From NCBI GenBank assembly GCA_900319075.1, contig ONMZ01000002.1, positions 1 to 64,000 on the forward strand: 64,000 nt of DNA. Direction: 5' to 3'. The notes below the pieces were generated by a model that saw only the letters and a program-made list of their open reading frames with translations, had not been told where the DNA came from and made no database searches. Every line of letters starts with the position of its first letter. Within the stretch, counting starts at the first letter, position 1. Made by a program: the position numbers and the translations under genes. The stretch is from an uncultured Eubacteriales bacterium. Lineage in GTDB: Bacteria; Bacillota; Clostridia; Oscillospirales; Ruminococcaceae. Of this stretch, positions 18,298 to 25,697 are shown in pieces.

Positions 18298-18582
18298 ATG
18301 ACAAAGGCAGAATTGGTTAGCAAAATTGCTGAAAAAGGCGACTATACAAAGAAGGACGCTGAAAAGGCACTTTCAACAGTAGTTGGCTCTATCACAGACG
18401 TACTTACAGCAGGTGACAAGGTTACACTTATCGGCTTTGGTACTTTCGAGGTTCGTCAGAGAAAGGCTAAGAAGGGCATCAACCCAAGCACAAAGCAGCC
18501 TGTTAAGATCCCTGCAAAGAAGGTTCCTGCATTTAAGGCAGGTAAGGCTCTTAAAGAGGCAGTTGCTAAGAAAAAGAAGTAA
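18298..18582 (+). CDS. hup: HU family DNA-binding protein
   Basis: A 94-residue histone-like nucleoid protein that binds and bends DNA as a dimer. The sequence has the HU helix-turn-helix base (TKAELVSKIAEKGDYTKKDAEKAL), the core TLIGFGTFEVRQRKAKKG and the DNA-binding arm with the intercalating proline in NPSTKQPVKIPAKKVPAFKAGKALKEAV. The C-terminus is lysine-rich. AGGAGGT seven nt before the ATG is a near-perfect ribosome site, and the codon choice looks highly biased, fitting high expression. A terminator follows directly. Confidence 0.97.
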   Translation: MTKAELVSKIAEKGDYTKKDAEKALSTVVGSITDVLTAGDKVTLIGFGTFEVRQRKAKKGINPSTKQPVKIPAKKVPAFKAGKALKEAVAKKKK

Positions 18583-18591
18583 TCAAGATAA

Positions 18592-18623
18592 AGGCCTGGC
18601 TTGTTTAGTCAGGTCTTTTTTTT
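18592..18623 (+). terminator. Terminator after hup
   Basis: A 9-bp stem with two G-T pairs (18592-18600 with 18608-18616), then an eight-T run. rqcP starts 15 nt beyond it, so read-through probably supplies rqcP at a lower level than hup. Confidence 0.8.
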
Positions 18624-18637
18624 AAAAGAGGTCAAAA

Positions 18638-18880
18638 ATGAGATTAGATAAGTATCTTAAAGTTTCACGGATCATAAAGAGAAGAACTGTTGCAAACGAA
18701 GCCTGCGACGCAGGAAAGGTCCTTGTAAACCAGAAGGTCGCAAGGGCATCTTATGACGTTAAGACAGGCGATATTATAGAGATAAATATGGGCAGCAGAC
18801 CTCTCAGGGTAAGGGTCCTTGCCGTGAACGAACTGGCTAATAAAGAAAATGCTTGTGAGAACTATGAGATAATAGAGTAA
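18638..18880 (+). CDS. rqcP: S4-domain ribosome-associated quality control protein RqcP
   Basis: An 80-residue S4 RNA-binding domain protein (MRLDKYLKVSRIIKRRTVANEACDAG then KVLVNQKVARASYDVKTGDII) of the YabO/Hsp15 group. In B. subtilis RqcP (YabO) works with RqcH on stalled 60S-type subunits to add alanine tails to stuck nascent chains. AAGAGG precedes the ATG. Its position after mazG and hup matches the yabN-yabO neighbourhood. The usual next genes yabP and yabQ are not present; an SGNH lipoprotein gene starts 26 nt downstream instead. Confidence 0.92.
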   Translation: MRLDKYLKVSRIIKRRTVANEACDAGKVLVNQKVARASYDVKTGDIIEINMGSRPLRVRVLAVNELANKENACENYEIIE

Positions 18881-18906
18881 AAGAAAAGAGAAAGAGGAAA
18901 GATAAA

Positions 18907-19851
18907 ATGAACAAAAAAGCGGTATCATTTGCCTTATCGGCAGTGATAATGGCAGCTTGCTGTGCAGGCTGCGGAGAACAGGAGATCAAGGACAATAAGG
19001 ATGTTTTTAATCAGCTGGTTATCACCTCATCTGAGGGAAATGATAACGACAGCAGCCAAGCCGGAAATGGCTCTGTAACAACATCTGAACATGGCTGGGA
19101 GGAAAAGCTTATATCAACTCCCCGTGTTACAACTACAACAACTACTACAGCTGCCCAGACAACGACCACATCCGCCACTAAGGCGCCTGCTACAACGAGC
19201 TCTGCGGCGAAAACAAAACCAACCCAGACCACAAAGATCGTTACAAAGCAAACACAGCCCCCAAAGCCATCAGGGGGAACGTCGCCAAATCTGGCGTTTT
19301 ATAAACAAAAGCTTTTTGTGATCGGCGACTCGGTGGCAAGCGGCTATGCGGCATACGGGCGTATTCCCGCAGAACATAGCTCTGCAAAGATCAACGTTTC
19401 CATAAGAAACGCTGCCGGACAGATAACTAATGCGAAAAATGCCAAAGCTTCGCTTATACTTACATCAATGGGCATGAACGACTGGGGGATATCCTCTTCA
19501 AGCTTTGCACAGAATTACAGAAGCTTTTTGACCCAGCTCAGATCAGCCTGCCCGAATGCGGTTATACTTGTGGGGGCAATAACTCCCACAGCAGCGGTAA
19601 ATAAGTATCCGAATGTTAAGCTGAGCGTGGTAAAAGGCCACAATGAGCAGCTGAAGTCTATCGCTGCGTCAATGGACGAGAGGGTCATCTATTTTGATGC
19701 CTTTTCCGCCCTCAGCAGTGACGGAGCACACCTTGACAACGTCTATGCGGGAGCAGACGGACTGCATCTGCAGCCGGGAGCATATGACGTTTTGCTCAAT
19801 TGCATGGCTAATTTGCTGGACAGCTGCTCTATGAAGGAAAAGATTTCCTGA
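18907..19851 (+). CDS. SGNH/GDSL-type hydrolase lipoprotein 1
   Basis: A 314-residue exported lipoprotein. The signal peptide ends CCAGC (lipidated C22). A disordered linker rich in Thr, Ser and Lys (about 75-125) is followed by a C-terminal SGNH hydrolase domain. Catalytic features are visible: block I VIGDSVASGY with Ser142, the oxyanion GMND motif at 189-192, and DGLH at 284-287 supplying Asp and His. The substrate is unknown; families with this fold remove acetyl or acyl groups from sugars, peptidoglycan or lipids. It lacks the Ig-like domain of paralogues 2 and 4. AAAGAGGAAAG precedes the ATG, 26 nt after rqcP, so it may be co-transcribed with it. Confidence 0.85.
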   Translation: MNKKAVSFALSAVIMAACCAGCGEQEIKDNKDVFNQLVITSSEGNDNDSSQAGNGSVTTSEHGWEEKLISTPRVTTTTTTTAAQTTTTSATKAPATTSSAAKTKPTQTTKIVTKQTQPPKPSGGTSPNLAFYKQKLFVIGDSVASGYAAYGRIPAEHSSAKINVSIRNAAGQITNAKNAKASLILTSMGMNDWGISSSSFAQNYRSFLTQLRSACPNAVILVGAITPTAAVNKYPNVKLSVVKGHNEQLKSIAASMDERVIYFDAFSALSSDGAHLDNVYAGADGLHLQPGAYDVLLNCMANLLDSCSMKEKIS

Positions 19852-19879
19852 TATGGGTGCCGGGAGATATGATTATTAT

Positions 19880-19911
19880 GCGAAGGGTACAGTTATCCTT
19901 CGCTTCTTTTG
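19880..19911 (+). terminator. Terminator after SGNH lipoprotein 1
   Basis: GCGAAGG pairs with CCTTCGC, followed by TTCTTTT. Confidence 0.8.
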
Positions 19912-19933
19912 TTATAATTATCAATTTTTTACG

Positions 19934-19962
19934 TTGACTTGTATAAAAATGAATGGTATAAT
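19934..19962 (+). promoter_or_regulatory. Promoter for SGNH lipoprotein 2
   Basis: TTGACT (19934-19939), a 17-bp spacer and a consensus TATAAT (19957-19962), 38 nt upstream of the ATG at 20000. Confidence 0.88.
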
Positions 19963-19999
19963 GACTTGAAAAAGAACAAAAGAAAAAGAGGTAGAAAAA

Positions 20000-21375
20000 A
20001 TGATAAGGAAAGCTATTACTGCTGCGCTGATAGCAGCGCTGCTCAGCACCCAGCTCGCAGGCTGCGGCAATGAGATATCAAAGGACGAAATACCGAGATT
20101 ATCAGTGAAACAAGCTCACATTCCGCCGAAAGCTCTGAGAGCAGCAGCGAGAGTGTAGCCCGGGTGTCGGTGAGCGAGTATAATGTTACCGCTAAGGTGG
20201 GACAGGAGTATACTGCGGATGCTCTGTGCGGACTTGTGTTTACCAGCAGCGGTTCAAAGCAGAGTTACGAAGACGGCAGCTCTGTGAAAGTGTTTGACAA
20301 AACCGGCAGGGAAAAGGTAAATATAGTCCATGAGGATATAAATGGGATAAGGTCTGTTATCGTTCTTGTTGTGAATGTGAAGGACGATACCGCACCTGTG
20401 TTTGAAGGAGTAAAGGATATTACAATAAATCAGGGGGAAACTGTTGACCTGAAAAAAGGTGTATCCGTTAAGGACAATTACGATAAGGAAATTGATTTTG
20501 AGGTGCAGTTCGACCCCGACGATAAGGACCATAATTCGGCAGGCAAGCATAATATTACATACATAGCAACGGACAGCGCAGGAAACACCGCATCGGTAAA
20601 GGCTGTTCTGGAGATAAAGGCGGTCACTACAACTACCGCAAAGACAACTACAAAGGTCACATCACAGACAACTACAAAGGTCACATCACAGACAACTAAG
20701 AAGCCTGCTCCGGCTCCAGTGCCCGAGCCTGTGATAACACCCCTGCCCTCACCTAAGCCTGCGGCATCAAGTTCTTCCAATGTGAAGTATTACCAGGACA
20801 GAATGGTGGTTGCCGGGGACTCTATCGCTTTTGGATTTTGTACCTACGGTTTTATACCCTATGAGCATAACCTTGCTCAGGGCAGCCTTGCCATGAGAAA
20901 CTATAAAGAGTACGGCTGGTTCAAAGTGAACGGCTCCCAGATGAGGGTAATGGACGCTATATATACGGTAAAGCCCAGACTTTTGTATGTTTCAATGGGT
21001 ATGAACGATGTAAATATTACAAATGCACAGACCTATGCCAACAACTATGTAAGGTTTATAAAAGAAGTAAGGAGCCGTCTGCCCGGCTGTATAATCGTTG
21101 CGGCAAATATAACTCCTATCGCTTCAACGAGTGGCTTTACCGATATCAATAGGATAATAAACTGCAATAATGCCATGATAAAGGCGGTAACAGCCCTGGG
21201 CGATCCTAATACTATCCTTTTTGACGCTTATAGCGTGGTTTCCGGAGGCGGAAAGTATATGTCATCGGGATATAGCGCAGGGGACGGTATCCACCTTAGC
21301 AGGGTAGTGTACCCTAAGCTGCTTAATGCCCTTGCCATCAGACTGGATCAGTATGATGTGAGATCAAGACTTTGA
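20000..21375 (+). pseudogene. SGNH/GDSL-type hydrolase lipoprotein 2, single-base frameshift
   Basis: The ATG at 20000, behind AAGAGGT, opens a clear lipoprotein signal (STQLAGC, Cys22). That frame stops at TAG 20156-20158. The body continues in another frame that is open from 20074 (TEIISETSSHSAESSESSS) to 21375. Adding one A to the AAA at 20088-20090 joins both parts into about 459 residues. In order these are the signal peptide, a Ser/Glu linker, an Ig-like region ending DTAPVFEG to AGNTASVKAVLEI, a Thr-rich linker, and an SGNH domain with AGDSIAFGF, GMND and DGIH. An in-frame GTG at 20164 could still give an unexported product. Promoter and domains are intact, so the break is recent, reversible, or a sequencing error. 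Confidence 0.8.
20643..20698 (+). repeat. 24-bp tandem repeat in the linker of lipoprotein 2
   Basis: Units at 20643-20666 and 20667-20690 are identical and a partial third follows. They encode repeats of TTKVTSQT between the Ig-like region and the SGNH domain. The unit is in frame, so copy changes would lengthen or shorten the linker. Confidence 0.85.
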
Positions 21376-21388
21376 TAAGATGAATATC

Positions 21389-21420
21389 GGGAGTGTGTTT
21401 TTGGCATACTCCCTGTATTT
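21389..21420 (+). terminator. Terminator after SGNH lipoprotein 2
   Basis: GGGAGTGTG pairs with CATACTCCC (one G-T pair) around TTTTTGG, with a broken T-tract after it. Confidence 0.65.
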
Positions 21421-21433
21421 ATTCTCTGTTATA

Positions 21434-21462
21434 TTGACAAAAGGCGACAATAGTGATACAAT
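21434..21462 (+). promoter_or_regulatory. Promoter for SGNH lipoproteins 3 and 4
   Basis: Consensus TTGACA (21434-21439), a 17-bp spacer and TACAAT (21457-21462), 32 nt before the start at 21495. Confidence 0.88.
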
Positions 21463-21494
21463 ATATTGTGTATCTATCGTTGAGGAGGATGAAT

Positions 21495-22355
21495 ATGATA
21501 AAGAGAACTGCGGCAGTTCTTGTTGCCGTGTGTTTGAGTGTCTGCACCCTTTCCGGATGCGGAAATCAGATAAAGGGAAGGACGATTAAATTTGTTGATC
21601 CGCCGCAAAAGGAGATCACCGTGACCCAAAGCCAGAGTCAGGCTCCAAAGACGGACGACAGCAGTTTTGCAGATAATTATCCTGATCCTGCCAAGGACAT
21701 AAATGATATGAGGACAGATAACCTTGATTTTTATAAGCAGCGTATAGTCGTTGCAGGAGATTCCATTGCAGCAGGGTGGAGCTTGTTTCAGGTGCTGCCA
21801 AAGGAGCAGTCTATCGCACAGGGAGGTATCTCCACCGCAGGTTATTCACGCTGGGAGTATGACACAACAGGTCAGAAGCTCAGTATGCTGGACACGATGA
21901 AAGCAGTCAGACCAAGTCTGCTTTATATCTCCCTGGGAATGAACGATGTGGGAAATATAGACTCGGATACATATGCTTCCCAGTATAAAGAGCTGCTGGA
22001 CAGTATCCTTGAGGTGGTTCCCGATTGTTATATCGTTGCGGCTAATATAACACCTATTGCCAGAAATAATGAATATCCTCAGCTGAGTAATTCAGAGATA
22101 AATGTGTTCAATAATAAGCTGAGACAGATGATAAAAGATTACGGAAAGGATAATGTGATCTATTTCGATGTGAACTCCTCCATGCAGGACGCTAATGAGT
22201 TTTTGAACAGCGACTACGATTCCGGTGACGGACTTCATATAAACACAGAGGCTTATAACCGGATCCTTGTAGACGTTACAAAAAGACTTAACTATTCAAA
22301 AGCCCAGGAAAAGATAGAGGCTGTGGAGAGCGCAAGGAAAAGTCAGCAGCAGTAA
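21495..22355 (+). CDS. SGNH/GDSL-type hydrolase lipoprotein 3
   Basis: The 286 residues start at the ATG at 21495, six nt after GAGGAGG; the ATG at 21489 is too close to that site. The signal peptide ends CTLSGC (Cys22). A short linker is followed by an SGNH domain with VVAGDSIAAGW (Ser90), LGMNDVG and SGDGLHI. It has neither Ig-like domain nor Thr linker. The catalytic domain closely matches lipoproteins 2 and 4 (for example SLLYISLGMNDV and IVAANITPIA), showing recent tandem duplication. Lipoprotein 4 follows 36 nt later with no terminator between, so they form one transcript. Confidence 0.87.
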   Translation: MIKRTAAVLVAVCLSVCTLSGCGNQIKGRTIKFVDPPQKEITVTQSQSQAPKTDDSSFADNYPDPAKDINDMRTDNLDFYKQRIVVAGDSIAAGWSLFQVLPKEQSIAQGGISTAGYSRWEYDTTGQKLSMLDTMKAVRPSLLYISLGMNDVGNIDSDTYASQYKELLDSILEVVPDCYIVAANITPIARNNEYPQLSNSEINVFNNKLRQMIKDYGKDNVIYFDVNSSMQDANEFLNSDYDSGDGLHINTEAYNRILVDVTKRLNYSKAQEKIEAVESARKSQQQ

Positions 22356-22391
22356 AACTATTGGGTACTAATTATTCGGGGGCAAATTGTA

Positions 22392-23723
22392 ATGATGAAA
22401 AAGATTTTGTGTTCTGTCCTGTCGGCAGTTCTTGCAATAGCTGCTTTTTCGGGCTGTAACAAGATATCCGATCTGGATGCAAACAGCAGCTCCGGCAGCA
22501 GCAGTCAGGCAGCAATAGATGCATCGGCCGATTCGTTTAATGTCACCACCGAGGTCAACGAGCTTTATACTGCAAAGCAGCTTGGTGCTCTTGTGGGCAA
22601 TACAGAAGGATACACCTTCAAGTATGCGGACAACGATACCGAGAAAAAGTTTACCGTGCTTGGAAAAAACACAGTCGAGCTTGTGGTGCTGGATCCTGAG
22701 GGCAAGGAGAAAAAGTGGCTGATAAACATCAATAACCTTGATACCACAAGCCCTGTTTTCAGCGGAGTTAAGACTATCGAGGCAAGAACAGGGGATACTA
22801 TTGATTTTAAAAGCGGTGTAAGCGCCAACGATAATTATGACGGCAAGGTGGATTTCAGAGTTTCTTACAGCGAGGAAGCTGCAAAAGCGGCAAAACCCGG
22901 AAAATATACCGTTACCTACTCCGCTTCTGATTCTTCTGGCAATGTGGCATCCATGAAAGCGCTGCTCAATATAACCGGTGAAGCGCTGCCGGAAGCGGAT
23001 GATAGCAGCAAGGGCGACAGCTCGTCAGAGGGCGAAACACAAACCGCTACCCAAGCAACTACCAAAGCAGTACCGGCAAACGGAATTTCCGAAAACGTCA
23101 AGTTCTATCAGGACAGGGTGGTTATCGCAGGAGATTCGGTTGCATACGGCTTTTGTGCATACGGATATGTGCCTTATGAGCATAATATAGCAAAGGGCAG
23201 CACAGCCCTGCGGCAATATGACGATAAATCTCTGTTTACCTTTGACCCCACCGGAAAGGAACTGGGATTTGTAGACGCTATCGAGGCTGTTAAGCCAAGC
23301 CTTTTGTACATATCAATGGGAATGAACGATGTAAACCTTATTGATGCAGAAAAATATGTGCAAAGATATAAGGAACTTATCGAGAAGGTCAAAAACAAGG
23401 TGCCTGACTGCATTATCGTGACCGCAGCTATTACACCTATAACCCAGGCAAGCAAATTCACTAATATTGAAAATATCCGAACATTCAATACTGCGCTAAA
23501 GAAAATGGTGGAAGAGCTGAAGGATCCCAATGTGGTATTCTTTGATGCGTATAACGCTATTGTCGGCCCCGACGGAATATATATCCCCAACGACTATTCT
23601 CCTTCCGATGGAGTCCATGTTGCAGGGCATTGCTATAAGACCTTGCTGGAAAAGCTTGCACTTACATTGGATCAGTACGATATGAAGAAAAAAATTGAGG
23701 ATATCGAGGCAAAGAGAAAATAA
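22392..23723 (+). CDS. SGNH/GDSL-type hydrolase lipoprotein 4 with Ig-like domain
   Basis: A 443-residue lipoprotein with signal ending AAFSGC (Cys22) and a Ser-rich stretch. An Ig-like region similar to DUF5011-type domains follows (TSPVFSGVKTIEARTGDTID to SASDSSGNVASMKALLNIT, about 115-195), then a short Ser/Thr linker and an SGNH domain with VIAGDSVAYGF, MGMNDVN and SDGVH. The architecture equals that of repaired lipoprotein 2. ATG codons at 22392 and 22395 are both usable after GGGGGC. The extracellular Ig-like region probably holds the enzyme near, or in, the wall. The substrate is unknown. Confidence 0.87.
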   Translation: MMKKILCSVLSAVLAIAAFSGCNKISDLDANSSSGSSSQAAIDASADSFNVTTEVNELYTAKQLGALVGNTEGYTFKYADNDTEKKFTVLGKNTVELVVLDPEGKEKKWLININNLDTTSPVFSGVKTIEARTGDTIDFKSGVSANDNYDGKVDFRVSYSEEAAKAAKPGKYTVTYSASDSSGNVASMKALLNITGEALPEADDSSKGDSSSEGETQTATQATTKAVPANGISENVKFYQDRVVIAGDSVAYGFCAYGYVPYEHNIAKGSTALRQYDDKSLFTFDPTGKELGFVDAIEAVKPSLLYISMGMNDVNLIDAEKYVQRYKELIEKVKNKVPDCIIVTAAITPITQASKFTNIENIRTFNTALKKMVEELKDPNVVFFDAYNAIVGPDGIYIPNDYSPSDGVHVAGHCYKTLLEKLALTLDQYDMKKKIEDIEAKRK

Positions 23724-23730
23724 AACCCTT

Positions 23731-23759
23731 AAAGAGCACTGTAAAAAGTGCTCTTTTTT
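23731..23759 (+). terminator. Terminator after SGNH lipoprotein 4
   Basis: AAAGAGCACT pairs with AGTGCTCTTT around a short loop, followed by a T-run. It closes the lipoprotein array. Confidence 0.9.
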
Positions 23760-23771
23760 ATGGCCAAAAAC

Positions 23772-23800
23772 TTTACAATCGGTGGGAAATGTGGTATAAT
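23772..23800 (+). promoter_or_regulatory. Promoter for the aminotransferase gene
   Basis: TTTACA (23772-23777), a 17-bp spacer and TATAAT (23795-23800). Confidence 0.83.
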
Positions 23801-23864
23801 CAGTAGTGTATTTGTTTTGGCTTGAAATGCCAAAAAATCTTTTAACGAAAGGTGCGGCGAATTT

Positions 23865-25058
23865 ATGAATTATAAGTTTTCTGAAAAGGTCTCCCATTTG
23901 CAGGCTTCGGCGATCAGAGAGATCTTAAAATTTACAGTTGATCCGGAGGTCATTTCTTTTGCGGCAGGAAACCCTGCCCCCGAGGCGTTCCCGACAGAGC
24001 TTCTGACAAAGCTTTCCGCTGAGATCTTCAGCGAGAACCCTATCCTTGCCCTTCAGTATTCTATTTCCGAGGGTTACCCACAGCTGAGAGATCTGCTTAA
24101 AAAAGAACTGGCAAAAAAAGGCGAGTTCGTTGAGGGAAGAGATGATCTTATCATCACCAGCGGCGCACAGCAGGCAAATGAGCTTGCTGCAAAGGTGCTT
24201 TGCAACGAAAAAGATGTGCTTGTGGCGGAAGCTCCTTCTTTTATCGGTTCTCTTAATGCCTTTAAGTCCTACAACGTTGACCTTAAAGGGGTGACCCTTT
24301 GTAAGGACGGCTTGGATATTGATGAGCTTGAGGATGTACTCAAACAGGGTAATGTGAAACTCATCTATGTTATTCCTAATTTCCAGAACCCTACCGGCAG
24401 GACTACCAGCCTTGAAAAGAGAAAGGCTATGTATGAACTGGCAAAGAAATACGGCGCTATTATCCTTGAGGACAACCCCTACGGAGATCTGCGTATAAGC
24501 GGGGAAAATGTCCCTTCTATAAAAAGCATGGACAAAGACGGCATCGTGATGTATTCAAGGACCTTCTCAAAGATCCTTGCCCCCGGAATAAGAGTGGGTT
24601 ATATAAGCGCACCTAAGGAGATAATCAGCAAAATGGTAGTCTGCAAGCAGGTGTCAGACGTTCACTCAAATATTTGGGCGCAGCTGCTTGCATATAAATT
24701 CATGAACAATGTGGATATGAATGAGCATATCAAAGGGCTTCAGAGCATCTACCGGAAAAAGTGCGGCCTTATGATAAGCGAGATGAAAAAGAATTTCTCA
24801 TCAAAGATCGCATTTGAAGAACCCCAGGGCGGTCTGTTCATCTGGTGCACGCTCCCCGACGGGTGCGATATGCCTGAGTTTTGCAAAAAGGCAGTAAGCG
24901 AGTATAAGGTTGCTGTTGTGCCCGGCAATGCATTTATGATCAGTGAATCGGATAAGACCTCCTCCTTCAGGCTTAACTTCTCCACTCCTACCGATGAACA
25001 GATAATCAGGGGCTGTGAGTATCTTGGCAAGCTTTCAAAGGATATGTTCGGGGAATAA
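23865..25058 (+). CDS. PLP-dependent aminotransferase, class I/II
   Basis: A 397-residue fold-type I aminotransferase. It has the PLP-lysine K236 in SRTFSKILAPGIRVGY, the NPTG motif (PNFQNPTGRT, 171-180), EDNPYGDLR (202-210) and a C-terminal SFRLNFSTP with the carboxylate-binding arginine. The order and the N-terminal FAAGNPAPEAFP are typical of the group around 2-aminoadipate aminotransferase LysN and MocR catalytic domains, without the GntR DNA-binding domain. The substrate is undetermined. CGAAAGGTG precedes the ATG. A methyltransferase gene starts 12 nt after the stop. Confidence 0.88.
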   Translation: MNYKFSEKVSHLQASAIREILKFTVDPEVISFAAGNPAPEAFPTELLTKLSAEIFSENPILALQYSISEGYPQLRDLLKKELAKKGEFVEGRDDLIITSGAQQANELAAKVLCNEKDVLVAEAPSFIGSLNAFKSYNVDLKGVTLCKDGLDIDELEDVLKQGNVKLIYVIPNFQNPTGRTTSLEKRKAMYELAKKYGAIILEDNPYGDLRISGENVPSIKSMDKDGIVMYSRTFSKILAPGIRVGYISAPKEIISKMVVCKQVSDVHSNIWAQLLAYKFMNNVDMNEHIKGLQSIYRKKCGLMISEMKKNFSSKIAFEEPQGGLFIWCTLPDGCDMPEFCKKAVSEYKVAVVPGNAFMISESDKTSSFRLNFSTPTDEQIIRGCEYLGKLSKDMFGE

Positions 25059-25070
25059 GGAGGAGTAAAA

Positions 25071-25673
25071 GTGTTTTGGGATAATGTTTCAGGTGTGTAT
25101 GACGTGTTTGAAGACGTGTATAACGGTGAGGTAAACAAACAGGTCGGCTTAAATGCTGCATCTTACCTTGATAAGGATGATGTGGTGCTTGAACTTGCCT
25201 GCGGCACCGGAATGATAACACGCTGTGCAGCTCCTGTGTGCAAAAAACTTGTGGCAACGGACTTTTCTGTGGGAATGCTTAAAAAGACACAGGACAATTG
25301 TTTTGGCTTTAAAAATATTGTTTACAGAAAAGCGGATATAACGGATATAAAGTGCAAAGACGAAAGCTTTGATAAGGTGATCGCAGGTAATGTGATCCAC
25401 CTGCTTGATGATCCGGATAAAGCGGTGGAGGAAATGAACAGAGTCTGCAAAAAAGGCGGCCTCATCATCATTCCCACATACATCAACAAGGACGAGCATG
25501 GAAAACAGAACGTTTTTACACAGATCCTTGATAAGGCGGGTGCAGGCTTTAAACGGCAGTTCACCCTTGAGTCATACAGGCAGTATTTTGAACAGCTGGG
25601 TTATGAGGATACCGAGATAAATTATTTTGACGGAAGAGTTCCTTGTGCAGTGGCTGTTCTTAAAAGGAAATAA
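25071..25673 (+). CDS. Class I SAM-dependent methyltransferase
   Basis: A 200-residue cytosolic methyltransferase of the UbiE/Methyltransf_11 type. Motif I is VLELACGTGMITR, post-I is LVATDFSVGML, and AGNVIHLLDDPDKAVEEMNRVCKKGGLIII covers motifs II and III. GTG at 25071 is the start, since AAGGAGGAG lies just upstream and no ATG fits. The substrate is unknown. It is translationally close to the aminotransferase (12 nt) and to the permease (24 nt), so the three are probably co-transcribed. Confidence 0.88.
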   Translation: MFWDNVSGVYDVFEDVYNGEVNKQVGLNAASYLDKDDVVLELACGTGMITRCAAPVCKKLVATDFSVGMLKKTQDNCFGFKNIVYRKADITDIKCKDESFDKVIAGNVIHLLDDPDKAVEEMNRVCKKGGLIIIPTYINKDEHGKQNVFTQILDKAGAGFKRQFTLESYRQYFEQLGYEDTEINYFDGRVPCAVAVLKRK

Positions 25674-25697
25674 AAAGCTCGGTGAAGGGAGCCTTAT

